From an uncultured Lachnospiraceae bacterium (GTDB lineage: Bacteria; Bacillota; Clostridia; Lachnospirales; Lachnospiraceae), in assembly GCA_910587305.1 (NCBI GenBank), contig CAJUKV010000001.1:162631-226630 (forward strand): a DNA stretch of 64,000 nt, written 5' to 3'. The notes beneath the pieces are model-generated. The model saw only the letters and a list, made by a program, of their open reading frames with translations, was not told the DNA's origin and did not search any database. The position numbers were made by a program, and so were the translations under genes. Every line of letters begins with the position of its first letter. Within the stretch, counting starts at the first letter, position 1. Below, piece after piece: positions 45,065 to 54,135 of this stretch.

Positions 45065-47971
45065 TTATCGGAATTTATCTGCATTTTCTTTATACTTTTT
45101 CAACATTTTTTTTATATACTGCCCGGTATAGGAACCAGGATGCTCCGCAATTTCCTCCGGCGTCCCACAGGCTACCACTTCTCCGCCTCTGTCGCCTCCG
45201 TCCGGGCCCATATCAATGATATAATCCGCCGTCTTAATCACATCCAGATTGTGCTCAATCACTACCACCGTATTGCCGCCGTCCGCAAGCCGATGGAGAA
45301 TCTCAACCAGCTTGTGCACGTCTGCAAAGTGCAGGCCGGTGGTAGGCTCATCCAAAATGTAAATTGTATTTCCCGTGCTTCTCTTGCTGAGCTCCGTGGC
45401 AAGCTTAATCCTCTGGGCCTCCCCGCCTGATAAGGTGGTGGAGGGCTGTCCCAGCTTTACATAGGAAAGTCCCACGTCATTAAGAGTCTCTATCTTGCGG
45501 CGGATAGACGGCAGATTTTCGAAGAAAGGAACCGCTTCCTCCACTGTCATATCCAGCACATCATAGATATTTTTTCCTTTATACTTTACCTCCAGGGTTT
45601 CCCGGTTATAGCGCTTACCTCCGCAGACCTCACAGGGCACATAAACATCCGGAAGGAAATGCATTTCTATCTTGATAATCCCATCCCCGCCGCAGGCTTC
45701 GCACCGTCCGCCCTTTACGTTAAAGCTGAATCTTCCTTTCTTATAGCCCCTTGCCTTGGCGTCAGGCGTCCCGGCAAATAAATCCCTGATCATATCAAAA
45801 ACCCCGGTATAGGTCGCCGGATTAGAACGGGGCGTTCTCCCAATTGGCGACTGATCAATGTCAATCACTTTGTCTAATTGATTGATTCCGGAAATATTTT
45901 TGTGCTTTCCCGGTATCGTCCTGGCCCGATTTAGATCCCTGGCAAGACGTTTGTACAAAATTTCATTAACCAGAGAGCTTTTTCCCGAACCTGAAACGCC
46001 GGTTACACAGGTAAGGATGCCAAGAGGAATCTTCACGGAAATATTTTTCAGGTTGTTTTCCCTGGCTCCTGTTACCGCCAGCCAGCCCTTAGGCTTACGT
46101 CTCGTTTCCGGTACCGGTACCTGTATTCTTCCGCTTAGATACTGTCCCGTAATGGATTCCTCCACCTCCATAATCTCCTGGGCCGTACCCTGGGCTACTA
46201 CCTTACCCCCATGGGAACCGGCGCCGGGGCCAATATCCACCACATGGTCGGCTTCCAGCATTGTGTCCTCGTCATGTTCTACCACAATAAGCGTATTCCC
46301 CAAATCCCGGAGATTTTTCAACGTATTGAGAAGCTTATCATTATCCTTTTGGTGAAGTCCAATACTGGGTTCGTCTAAAATATAGCATACGCCTACCAGT
46401 CCGGAGCCAATCTGCGTAGCTAAGCGGATACGCTGGGCTTCTCCTCCTGAAAGCGTAGCCGTAGCTCTTGCCAGAGACAAATAATCCAATCCTACATCTA
46501 TCAGAAATCCAACCCTTGCATTAATTTCCTTAAGCACCTGCTTTCCAATTAGCTGCTGTTGTTTGGAAAGCTCCATGCCCTTAAGGAAATCAAACAGATC
46601 CCGGATAGACATAGATGTAATTTCAAAAATATTTTTATCACAGACAGTTACAGCCAGAGACTCCTTTTTTAACCTCATGCCGCCGCATTCCTTACAGGGG
46701 GTAATACGCATAAAGGTTTCATATTCCTGCTTGATGACATCGGAGCCTGTCTCTCTGTACTTACGCTCCATGTTTCGGATCAATCCTTCAAATGCAACAG
46801 GATAAATTCCTTCTCCTCTTTGGCCTTTATAGTGAACCTTCACCTCCCTGCCCTGGGTGCCGTGAAGCAATATATCGAGAACCTTTTCCGATAAATCCTC
46901 TATGGGCGTATTCAGACTGAATTTATATTCTTTTGAGAGAGCCTGCAGCAACGCATTGGTAAAACTGCCCGGCTCGCTGCTTGACTGCCACCCCATCACC
47001 TGAATGGCTCCGCCGCTGATGCTTAAGGTCTTGTCCGGAATCATCAGTTCCGGGTCAAACTCCATTTTATAGCCAAGCCCAAAGCATACGGGACAGGCGC
47101 CAAAGGGATTGTTGAAAGAAAAGCTCCTGGGTTCAATTTCACTGATGCTGACCCCGCAGTCCGGGCAGGCAAAACTTTGGCTGAAATTAATGGTCTCCCC
47201 GTCAATTACATCCACCATCAAAAGGCCCTCCGCCAGGCTGAGTACATTTTCAATGGAATCCGTAAGCCTTCTCTCTATATCGGGCTTTATTACAAGTCGG
47301 TCAACCACAATCTCAATATTATGTTTAATGTTTTTATCCAATTTAAGTTCTTCCGTAAGCTCATATAAGCTTCCGTCCACCCGTACCCGCACATAACCAC
47401 TTCTTCTGGCGCGGTCAAACACCTTGGCATGTTCGCCCTTTCTCCCTCTGACAACAGGCGCAAGCAGCTGTATCCTTGTCCCCTCCGGGAGCCCCATAAC
47501 CTGATCTACCATCTGATCCACGCTTTGTCTTTTGATCTCCTTGCCGCATTGAGGGCAATGGGGGATTCCGATTCTGGCATAAAGAAGCCTGAAATGGTCA
47601 TAAATTTCCGTCACTGTTCCAACAGTAGAACGAGGGTTCCTGTTTGTGGATTTCTGATCGATGGAAATAGCCGGGGACAACCCTTCTATTTTCTCCACGT
47701 TTGGTTTTTCCATCTGCCCAAGGAACTGCCTGGCATAGGAGGATAAAGACTCCATGTACCTCCTTTGTCCTTCCGCATAAATTGTATCAAAAGCCAGGGA
47801 TGACTTCCCTGAGCCTGAAAGTCCTGTGAGCACCACCAGTTCATTTCGCGGAATGTCCACATTCAGCTCTTTTAAATTGTGTTCATTGGCCCCCCGTATT
47901 TTAATAAATTCTCTGGGGCGCATTTTGGGAGTCTCTATAGATTTATCTGATAACTTCATTGTGCCGGCCAT
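45065..47971 (-). CDS. uvrA: excinuclease ABC subunit A
   Basis: Damage-recognition ATPase of nucleotide excision repair. There are two ABC modules: GLSGSGKSS near residue 52 and GVSGSGKSS near 660, each with a signature (LSGGEAQRIRL and LSGGEAQRIKL). Zinc-binding CxxC sites are at CPDCG, CPVC and at CEACGG / CEVCGG. The length of 968 residues is slightly above the usual 940-950 because of an N-terminal leader. The ATG at 47971 follows AAGGGAAAGGC. It lies 71 bp after uvrB and is probably SOS-induced with it. Confidence 0.96.
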   Translation of the reverse strand: MAGTMKLSDKSIETPKMRPREFIKIRGANEHNLKELNVDIPRNELVVLTGLSGSGKSSLAFDTIYAEGQRRYMESLSSYARQFLGQMEKPNVEKIEGLSPAISIDQKSTNRNPRSTVGTVTEIYDHFRLLYARIGIPHCPQCGKEIKRQSVDQMVDQVMGLPEGTRIQLLAPVVRGRKGEHAKVFDRARRSGYVRVRVDGSLYELTEELKLDKNIKHNIEIVVDRLVIKPDIERRLTDSIENVLSLAEGLLMVDVIDGETINFSQSFACPDCGVSISEIEPRSFSFNNPFGACPVCFGLGYKMEFDPELMIPDKTLSISGGAIQVMGWQSSSEPGSFTNALLQALSKEYKFSLNTPIEDLSEKVLDILLHGTQGREVKVHYKGQRGEGIYPVAFEGLIRNMERKYRETGSDVIKQEYETFMRITPCKECGGMRLKKESLAVTVCDKNIFEITSMSIRDLFDFLKGMELSKQQQLIGKQVLKEINARVGFLIDVGLDYLSLARATATLSGGEAQRIRLATQIGSGLVGVCYILDEPSIGLHQKDNDKLLNTLKNLRDLGNTLIVVEHDEDTMLEADHVVDIGPGAGSHGGKVVAQGTAQEIMEVEESITGQYLSGRIQVPVPETRRKPKGWLAVTGARENNLKNISVKIPLGILTCVTGVSGSGKSSLVNEILYKRLARDLNRARTIPGKHKNISGINQLDKVIDIDQSPIGRTPRSNPATYTGVFDMIRDLFAGTPDAKARGYKKGRFSFNVKGGRCEACGGDGIIKIEMHFLPDVYVPCEVCGGKRYNRETLEVKYKGKNIYDVLDMTVEEAVPFFENLPSIRRKIETLNDVGLSYVKLGQPSTTLSGGEAQRIKLATELSKRSTGNTIYILDEPTTGLHFADVHKLVEILHRLADGGNTVVVIEHNLDVIKTADYIIDMGPDGGDRGGEVVACGTPEEIAEHPGSYTGQYIKKMLKKYKENADKFR

Positions 47972-48042
47972 GCCTTTCCCTTCCGTTTTGTCTGTTTCGT
48001 TTGTTTATGAGGTTTGTTCCTAATTCTTATCGAATAAAATTC

Positions 48043-50058
48043 CTATTTTTTCCTTTCGTCATCATCCAGTTCCTTTAATTTCTTTTTCAGTTCAACCATC
48101 TTGTCACGCAGCTGGGCCGCAACCTCAAAGTTCAAATCCGCCGCTGCCTTTTTCATCTGTTTTTCAACATCTGCGATCACCTTCTCTAATTCCCTGCGGT
48201 CCATGGATTCCGGATCCTTCTCAAATTGCAGCTCTTCCTTGGCAATTACCCTTGAGATACTAATCAGGTCACGAACCGCTTTCCTGATAGTGGTGGGCGT
48301 AATACCATGTTCCTCGTTATACTTCTGCTGAATCCTCCGTCTTCTGTTGGTTTCCTCAATTGCCGCCGCCATGGAGTCCGTCATGTTGTCGGCATACATG
48401 ATCACGTGGCCTTCCGAATTTCTGGCCGCGCGCCCCACCGTCTGAATCAGTGAAGTTTCCGAACGCAAAAAACCTTCCTTATCGGCATCCAAAATTGCAA
48501 CCAGCGAAATCTCCGGAATGTCCAATCCCTCCCGTAAAAGATTGATACCCACCAGCACGTCAAACACATCCAGCCTCATATCCCGGATAATTTCCGCTCT
48601 TTCAAGAGTATCTATGTCCGAATGAAGATATTTTACCCGTATTCCCACATCATTCATATAATCCGTAAGATCCTCCGCCATCCGTTTTGTCAGCGTAGTG
48701 ACCAGAACTCTATTGTGCTTTTCCGTCTCTTTATGAATCGCCGCAACCAAATCGTCAATCTGTCCCTCCACAGGGCGCACGGAAATCTCAGGATCCAAAA
48801 GGCCCGTGGGACGGATAATCTGTTCTGTGCGCAGCAGCTCATGCTCCTGCTCATATCGTGCGGGCGTAGCCGACACAAAAAGCATCTGGTCAATATGATC
48901 TTCAAACTCCGCAAAACATAAAGGACGGTTGTCAAGCGCCGAGGGAAGCCGGAACCCATAATCCACCAGCGTTGTTTTTCTGGAACGGTCTCCTGTATAC
49001 ATGGCGCCAATCTGCGGGATCGTCATATGGGATTCGTCTATAATAATCAGATAATCATCCCCAAAATAATCCATCAGGGTGTGAGGCATGGCCCCTGCCT
49101 GCATCCCTGCAAGATGCCTGGAATAATTTTCAATTCCGGAGCAAAAGCCTGTCTCCCGCAGCATCTCAATGTCAAAATTGGTTCTCTCGGAAATCCTCTG
49201 GGCCTCTAAAAGCTTATCCTCCCCTTTAAAATAACGGATTCTTTCCTCAAGCTCCGCCTCAATATTGATACATGCCGCGTGGATTCTTTCCTGCGGCACC
49301 ACATAATGGGAGGCGGGAAAAATTGCCACATGTTCCAGTGTGGCCCGTACCTGTCCTGTCAACGGGTCTGTCTCCGCAATCCGGTCAATTTCATCCCCGA
49401 AAAACTCAATGCGGATCAGATGGTCGCCTCCCTGGGCCGGGTAAACCTCCACCACATCCCCTCTGACCCTAAAACATGCTCTTCCCAAATCCATATCGTT
49501 TCTGTCATACTGAATATCTATCAATTCCCGGATTACCTGGTCCCTGTCCTTGCTCATCCCCGGCCGGAGCGATACGATCATCTCCTGATAATCATCCGGA
49601 CTGCCCAGTCCATAAATACAGGATACACTGGCCACAACGACAACGTCTCTGCGCTCTGACAGAGATGCAGTGGCGGACAAACGCAGTTTGTCTATTTCCT
49701 CGTTGACGGAAGAATCCTTTGCTATATAAGTATCGGAAGACGGCACATAAGCCTCCGGTTGGTAGTAATCATAGTAGGACACAAAATACTCCACCGCATT
49801 CTCAGGGAAGAACTCCTTGAACTCCCCGTACAATTGTCCGGCCAGGGTCTTATTGTGCGCTATGACCAAAGTGGGCTTGTTCAGGGCAGCAATGATATTT
49901 GCCATAGTAAATGTCTTGCCGGAGCCTGTCACCCCCAGCAAAGTCTGGAATTGGTTGCCTTCTTGAAAGCCTTTGACCAGGGCTTCTATGGCCGCGGGCT
50001 GGTCGCCGGTGGGTTTGTATTCGCTGTGGAGTTTGAAGGATTTTTGTTCAATTTGCAC
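48043..50058 (-). CDS. uvrB: excinuclease ABC subunit B
   Basis: DNA helicase-like subunit of nucleotide excision repair. It has Walker A GVTGSGKTFT, the damage-probing beta-hairpin region YYDYYQPEAYVPSSDTY, helicase motifs ESHMT and VGRAARN, and a C-terminal UVR motif. I start it at GTG 50058 because GGAGGTGA lies seven bases upstream; this gives 671 residues, the family size. The in-frame extension to 50151 is not supported. A LexA box and promoter lie about 230-280 bp upstream. A partial second copy of its 5' region is at 53257-53582. Confidence 0.96.
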   Translation of the reverse strand: MQIEQKSFKLHSEYKPTGDQPAAIEALVKGFQEGNQFQTLLGVTGSGKTFTMANIIAALNKPTLVIAHNKTLAGQLYGEFKEFFPENAVEYFVSYYDYYQPEAYVPSSDTYIAKDSSVNEEIDKLRLSATASLSERRDVVVVASVSCIYGLGSPDDYQEMIVSLRPGMSKDRDQVIRELIDIQYDRNDMDLGRACFRVRGDVVEVYPAQGGDHLIRIEFFGDEIDRIAETDPLTGQVRATLEHVAIFPASHYVVPQERIHAACINIEAELEERIRYFKGEDKLLEAQRISERTNFDIEMLRETGFCSGIENYSRHLAGMQAGAMPHTLMDYFGDDYLIIIDESHMTIPQIGAMYTGDRSRKTTLVDYGFRLPSALDNRPLCFAEFEDHIDQMLFVSATPARYEQEHELLRTEQIIRPTGLLDPEISVRPVEGQIDDLVAAIHKETEKHNRVLVTTLTKRMAEDLTDYMNDVGIRVKYLHSDIDTLERAEIIRDMRLDVFDVLVGINLLREGLDIPEISLVAILDADKEGFLRSETSLIQTVGRAARNSEGHVIMYADNMTDSMAAAIEETNRRRRIQQKYNEEHGITPTTIRKAVRDLISISRVIAKEELQFEKDPESMDRRELEKVIADVEKQMKKAAADLNFEVAAQLRDKMVELKKKLKELDDDERKK

Positions 50059-50284
50059 AGTTCTCACCTCCGAGGTTCGTATTAAAAAAGTTCGACTATT
50101 GGTACGAAATTCGTCGAGGCACATTCTCCGTTTTTCCCAAAATGGCCTCACGACGAAATTTGTTCACCAAAATGGTTTTTCATAGATTGATTAACCGTAA
50201 CAAAACTGGCGTGGACTCAATAACATCAAATACGCAAAGAAACATCAAACCAAGGTTCCCAGGGCCAGTACAAAAGCAGTTTTG

Positions 50285-50335
50285 ATTATAGCATACCAGA
50301 TTAAATTTGTACAGTATTTTTCAGAACATTTGTTC
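50285..50335 (-). promoter_or_regulatory. uvrB promoter with LexA (SOS) box
   Basis: The LexA-type palindrome GAAC-ATTT-GTTC lies at 50324-50335. On the minus strand TGTACA (50313-50308), a 17-nt spacer and an extended -10, TGCTATAAT (hexamer 50290-50285), follow. The leader to the GTG start is about 220 nt and holds ACTGGC...GCCAGT pairing. Confidence 0.8.
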
Positions 50336-50557
50336 TTATTTTTAATTAATTCTGCTGATTAATTCTTATATGATTCTATTCCGAACCTGTCTTTGATAAA
50401 TATGAGCCTACATCAATGATCGTATCCGGTACACTAGCCCTCATACTCTGTTTGGTATCTTTTTTCGATACTACATCCTCCATTTTTAAATGTGACCGGG
50501 CAGAACATACATCCCCCACTCCCGATTTTAGTAATTACCCGCTTCGATTCGCCTCAG

Positions 50558-50665
50558 TCAAATTTTTGCCGTTCTGGCTATTTTGTTGCTAATCCTTCCT
50601 ACTTCATCACCAGAAGGTTTAACCCGATAACCCTGGTCATCATACGAAATTTTAATTGTATTCAT
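50558..50665 (-). CDS. possible 35-residue small protein in the accessory island
   Basis: Short ORF with a strong AAGGAG site and good spacing before the ATG at 50665. The product is 35 residues, polar and basic, ending RISNKIARTAKI. A longer in-frame reading from 51025 (155 residues) also has a site (GGGGAAAGGGC), but its middle covers two strong hairpins (GTTTGGAAG/CTTCCAAAC and TACCGCAAGC/GCTTGCGGTA) and looks noncoding. No family is recognised. Confidence 0.4.
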   Translation of the reverse strand: MNTIKISYDDQGYRVKPSGDEVGRISNKIARTAKI

Positions 50666-51046
50666 AACGGTTTCACTCCTTACAAGATTTTTTAATTTCT
50701 TGTAAGCGTGATTAGAAAAATTTGCAAAAAGGAGACTATCTATTTCCCGACAGACCCTTCTTTCAGTATGTGCTCTGCGCTTCCAAGCAGGTGTACACGT
50801 TATCAAATATGAAGTTCGCTGTCTTTCCAAGTTGGTAGCCGTCATCAACCCTATGATATACTGTCCTCTGTATAGTTTTATCATTTTTATACCCCCGCAT
50901 ACCGCAAGCTGTGCTTGCGGTACTGCCACCGATAAAGAGTTTGGAAGTTTACTTCCAAACTTGTCTGCTCCTTCCATTACTTCAATCTTCGTCTGTTTTA
51001 ACATATATAAATCTTTTTTTTCCATGCCCTTTCCCCAATTTCTAAT

Positions 51047-51304
51047 TTATATTTCCCAGATAACACTATGCCGGCAATGATTCTGGCATACGCTGTACTT
51101 GTACCTAAATTTATGGAAGATATTACAAAACACAGCGTAGACGGAGATAATCACTTTTCGATTGATAATCCACACCTCCATCTCCATTCCACACTGCCGT
51201 GCAATAGCTTCTACAATGTCGTCTGCCGCTACGTTCATATGCTCACATACTCCTTTCTCCGCATACTTCCGTGACTTCCGCAGCCGGTCGATAACATACG
51301 GCAT
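51047..51304 (-). CDS. hypothetical protein, possibly truncated
   Basis: ORF of 85 residues directly after the gene at 51311-51805. The first half (VIDRLRKSRKYAEKGVCEHM, then VAADDIVEAIARQCGMEME) looks like real protein; the second half is rich in aromatic, Cys and His residues and may be frameshifted. The ribosome binding site is weak. An internal ATG after AGGAG at about 51239 could be the real start. Family unknown. Confidence 0.4.
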   Translation of the reverse strand: MPYVIDRLRKSRKYAEKGVCEHMNVAADDIVEAIARQCGMEMEVWIINRKVIISVYAVFCNIFHKFRYKYSVCQNHCRHSVIWEI

Positions 51305-51310
51305 GTCTGA

Positions 51311-51805
51311 TCATAGGTTACCGCCTTTCTCAGCTGCAATTCCTCTAAGGAATCCCTGCCCGAATATAGCATATTTTGTATTTTCAATGCAGACGCAAAG
51401 TGTATCTACCGCATGAGCTAAATTTTCTTCCAAAACATATTCCTTAAGGATATCAACCACCGAATCAGTCTTGTCAGTTCCTTCGACAGCCAGCATGGAA
51501 TACTCATCCCTGATATTCTCATTCAGCCTGCTTTTACCACCTTGCCTTTCTCCCCGAGCCAAAATCTCGACCGCATACCTGAATCCGAAAATAAAACCCT
51601 GACGTTCATATTCAACACCAAATTCTGAAATCACCTTTTCCAAATCAAGCCTCTGCTTATGTGATTCTTCGTCATCCGAGCTGAGGATGTTCTCTACAAG
51701 ATACGCCTTTAACTTTTTTCTCACAGCTTCTGTCTCCGGAAGGTCTACATAATCATCAGCTTCCGACAGGCTGTTATAGAGCCTATCAATAGTGTTTATA
51801 CTCAT
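51311..51805 (-). CDS. hypothetical protein of the accessory island
   Basis: Protein of 164 residues, acidic and mostly helical. Features seen: DRLYNSLSEADDY near the N-terminus, a GFIFGFRYAVEIL segment in the middle, and a GQGFLRGIAAEKGG end. Similar small proteins occur in mobile or prophage-like regions of Clostridia, but I cannot name the family with certainty. ATG 51805 follows GGAGG. It heads a run of small minus-strand ORFs that ends near 50558. Confidence 0.6.
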   Translation of the reverse strand: MSINTIDRLYNSLSEADDYVDLPETEAVRKKLKAYLVENILSSDDEESHKQRLDLEKVISEFGVEYERQGFIFGFRYAVEILARGERQGGKSRLNENIRDEYSMLAVEGTDKTDSVVDILKEYVLEENLAHAVDTLCVCIENTKYAIFGQGFLRGIAAEKGGNL

Positions 51806-52042
51806 TCTCTGCTGCCTCCTTTCCTGATTCCAATATGTCAATGTTTACTACCATCTTTATAACCTCCTTCAAAATAGAAAAATCCCCATGCCGTTGCTGG
51901 CACAGGGAGCATCATGGTGTCATGGTAAGAATATATAATTATTGGCATATTTCATACGTCCGGTAATAAAATAAAGGGACAAGTTAATACAATCCAATGG
52001 ATTCCTTTAACTTTATCCCTGTTGCAACACTAACATCTGCGC

Positions 52043-52291
52043 CTAAGCATTTGCATATAATGCATTCTCTGCTTTTTCATATTCCTCTTCCGTATATCCC
52101 ATAGATAATATCTGCTCTCTTGTAATGTTGACTCTGATCATTTTTTCAAGAGCCTCTATTCTTTCCAATTCAGCAGTCATTTTAAATCCATATTCATCTG
52201 CTAATATACGTTTCTTCTTGATGCATTTTTCCTGGAAACTAGCTCTTCCAACATAGCTATCAGCACGTTCTGAGATTTCTTTATGCCCTCG
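52043..52291 (-). pseudogene. decayed ORF without a start codon
   Basis: An open frame of about 80 codons ends at 52043 with MGYTEEEYEKAENALYANA. It has a protein-like composition but no ATG with a site at its head, and a stop at 52292-52294 precedes it. In the next frame just upstream lies a short protein-like stretch (REWGDHNSDEGIKKS), so a frameshift or deletion in a longer gene is likely. The parent family is not recognised. Confidence 0.4.
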
Positions 52292-52339
52292 TCAGAATTA
52301 TGGTCCCCCCATTCCCTATATTAATAATCATGCCCTTCA

Positions 52340-52768
52340 TCAGGTCTGCATAATATCTTTATATTTTTCTAAAAATTGTTCCGGAAGAATCGCAGGAATT
52401 CTTGACGAAACAAAATCTTTCGCATTTCTCGTTACGATATAATCTGCCGAAACCGCTACTGCACATTCTTCCTGAAGGCAATCTTCAAAATCGTCAAAAT
52501 CCACATTATCTAATGCAGAAATTATTTTGAAGGAATCTATTCCCTCCACTTTGACAATTTGGCAAATATCTTTTAATACTTCTCTACGTTCCTCTTTGGT
52601 CATAGATTTTCGCAAAATATAAAATAGATTGGGAATAGAATGCGCAGCCATATATCCATAAACTTTTTTATCTGCACACATGGTAAGAATACTGTACGCA
52701 ATATCATAATAAGGATCTCTGCCTAATAACACATCTGCCAAAACATTTGTGTCAATCAATACTCGCAT
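52340..52768 (-). CDS. PIN-domain ribonuclease toxin
   Basis: Toxin of a type II toxin-antitoxin pair, predicted metal-dependent RNase. The PIN acidic residues are visible: Asp6 in VLIDTNVLADVLL, the Glu/Asp cluster DDFEDCLQEECA, and the late SADYIVTRNAKDF. The length of 142 residues is typical. The start lies within the antitoxin gene (17-bp overlap) and has GGGAGGAAAAGT upstream. Confidence 0.88.
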   Translation of the reverse strand: MRVLIDTNVLADVLLGRDPYYDIAYSILTMCADKKVYGYMAAHSIPNLFYILRKSMTKEERREVLKDICQIVKVEGIDSFKIISALDNVDFDDFEDCLQEECAVAVSADYIVTRNAKDFVSSRIPAILPEQFLEKYKDIMQT

Positions 52769-52997
52769 ACTTTTCCTCCCTGGCTTTTGCTAATTCGGCT
52801 TTATAGTCAATTTCAACATCACTTCGTTTGCGAAATCTCTGTAAATTTTTTAACGCCTTTTGCTCCGGAGTCTCAAACCCATCTGCTCTATTTTCAGATA
52901 ATCCTTCAACGCCCTCAAGAAGTTGTACTATATAATATAATTTATCCTCTGGCATACGGCTAATCATATCAATCGCCCTTTGTTTCATCACTGTCAT
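52752..52997 (-). CDS. antitoxin partner of the PIN toxin
   Basis: Small protein of 81 residues upstream of and overlapping the PIN gene. The N-terminal AIDMISRMPEDKLYYIVQLL is a helical segment common in antitoxins paired with PIN toxins in Clostridia, and the C-terminus is charged and likely disordered before toxin binding (KAELAKAREEKY). GAGGAGATTTT precedes the ATG. A TATAAT-like -10 lies at 53033-53038. Confidence 0.8.
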   Translation of the reverse strand: MTVMKQRAIDMISRMPEDKLYYIVQLLEGVEGLSENRADGFETPEQKALKNLQRFRKRSDVEIDYKAELAKAREEKYASID

Positions 52998-53256
52998 AAA
53001 ATCTCCTCTTACTTTTCAATTTCTGTACTTTTATTATAACAAAAAACCAAATAAGTTACATCACCATTTTCCCCATACACACAACGTCATTTTTACTACC
53101 GCTCTTTCAACAAATGGCTTGACGTTACGAATCCTGTTCACTGTTATGTCAAATCCACCCCGTCCATCGGCTCTTTTACAATCCATTTACATACAATATA
53201 TTGATTTAATTTACAAATAATATTTATATATTGTACTGATAAAAACATCTATATGC
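52998..53256. other. gene-free AT-rich stretch upstream of the toxin-antitoxin pair
   Basis: It holds the probable antitoxin promoter (TATAAT on the minus strand at 53038-53033) and otherwise AT-rich sequence without a supported ORF. Confidence 0.5.
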
Positions 53257-53390
53257 TAGGACACAAAATACACCACCGCGTTCTCAGGGAAGAACTCTTT
53301 GAACTCCCCGTACAATTGTCCGGCATTCCCCGTTTTCCAGGAAATGGCCTTTACACGACTTTTGTTCACCAAATCGCATTTTTGCAAATA
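53257..53390 (-). pseudogene. partial second copy of the uvrB 5' region
   Basis: Bases 53257-53324 match uvrB bases 49775-49842 at 65 of 68 positions in the same orientation; translated they give AGQLYGEFKEFFPENA. At 53324 the match jumps to the sequence upstream of the uvrB start (about 50122-50185), so about 280 bp including the start codon are missing. It is a broken remnant, not a gene. Confidence 0.85.
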
Positions 53391-53435
53391 GAATAAACGA
53401 AATAAACCTGACATTAATTTGCTAACACCAAGTTA

Positions 53436-53490
53436 AAAACCCCGCCGCAAGCAGCGGGGCATCAAATTTGAAACGCCCCAAGGGGCGGGG
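53436..53490 (-). terminator. GC-rich hairpin pair ending in a terminator
   Basis: On the minus strand CGCCCC-TT-GGGGCG is followed by CCCCGCTGCTTGCGGCGGGG and TTTTTAAC, a typical terminator. Sequence at the edges (CACCA and TGGTG) is inverted, which hints at a small inserted repeat. It is absent from the matching place upstream of uvrB. Confidence 0.75.
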
Positions 53491-53521
53491 TATTTGTCTA
53501 CTGGTGCAAAAGTAATTTTGA

Positions 53522-53572
53522 TTATAGCATACCAGAATAAATTTGTACAGTATTTTTCAGAACATTTGTTCT
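53522..53572 (-). promoter_or_regulatory. duplicated LexA-box promoter without a gene
   Basis: Copy of the uvrB promoter region: GAAC-ATTT-GTTC at 53561-53572, TGTACA, and TGCTATAAT (hexamer 53527-53522) with the same spacing as at 50285-50335. Transcription would run left into the terminator at 53436-53490, giving a transcript of about 80 nt. Confidence 0.75.
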
Positions 53573-53833
53573 CATTTCTTTTAATTTCGTTCTTTTCCTT
53601 AAATTTACCCATATTACATTTTTCATCCATATTTGCCAAAACTCCGGTTCTATATTAGTTTATGGTTTTTCATCCAGCGTCATCCAAAGTTTTGAGAGAA
53701 GGGTTTCTGGTGTCACTATGAATTTTATAAGATAATATTTATTTGGGAAAATTTTGTTAGTTTCTTATATTAGAATTATTTTTACCAAAAATACGTTATT
53801 GGAACAGCAAAAGCTTACTGAAAACTACATATG

Positions 53834-53864
53834 AAAAAGCAGGAAACCTTAATGGCCTCCTGCT
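53834..53864 (-). terminator. terminator downstream of the methyltransferase region
   Basis: On the minus strand AGCAGGA and TCCTGCT enclose an inner GGCC/GGTT partial stem and are followed by TTTTTC. Confidence 0.65.
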
Positions 53865-53957
53865 CTTATCATTTCCTGCTATAAATTTTACAATTCTTTA
53901 AGCACATTCCGGTCTTTGCAGACACGGTTCGCCTCCGGGACTGAGCGCTTTCCCTTC

Positions 53958-54040
53958 TGCTCCGCCAAAAAAAAACGATATGCTCCGATTCTTTTATAAT
54001 CTCATTCAGCGCATCTATTTTTTGCCCGTCATTTAACGCA
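53958..54040 (-). pseudogene. probable remnant of a sirtuin (NAD-dependent deacetylase) gene
   Basis: Minus-strand translation gives KIDALNEIIKESEHIVFF, then, after one extra T in a run of nine, GGAG. This matches the N-terminal NAD-binding start of Sir2 proteins (...IVFFGGAGVSTESG). The rest of the gene is missing; the following sequence does not continue the domain. Frameshift plus truncation make this a remnant. The match is short, so confidence is limited. Confidence 0.4.
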
Positions 54041-54135
54041 CGTAAGAATATTCCCTTTTCTCTCTAAGATAAAAACTCCGGCAGCGTCGTATCAAATCTC
54101 CTCTCCCCTTTATGTTGTTTGGGAGGCGCCAGCTT

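Larger units (their letters stand above)
53573..54135. other. gap with decayed DNA between the uvrB remnant and the methyltransferase
   Basis: No intact gene is seen. AT-rich sequence to about 53820, a terminator at 53834-53864, and a probable sirtuin remnant at 53958-54040 are listed separately. Confidence 0.5.

Noticed and set aside
50558..51025. 155-codon reading of the ORF ending at 50558
   Set aside because: Its middle part spans two strong hairpins and does not look protein-like; only the short 3' ORF with its own AAGGAG was kept, at low confidence.
53433..53639. Minus-strand ORF of 68 codons over the duplicated uvrB promoter
   Set aside because: It spans the LexA box, promoter and GC-rich terminator; such ORFs arise from the repeat sequence itself.
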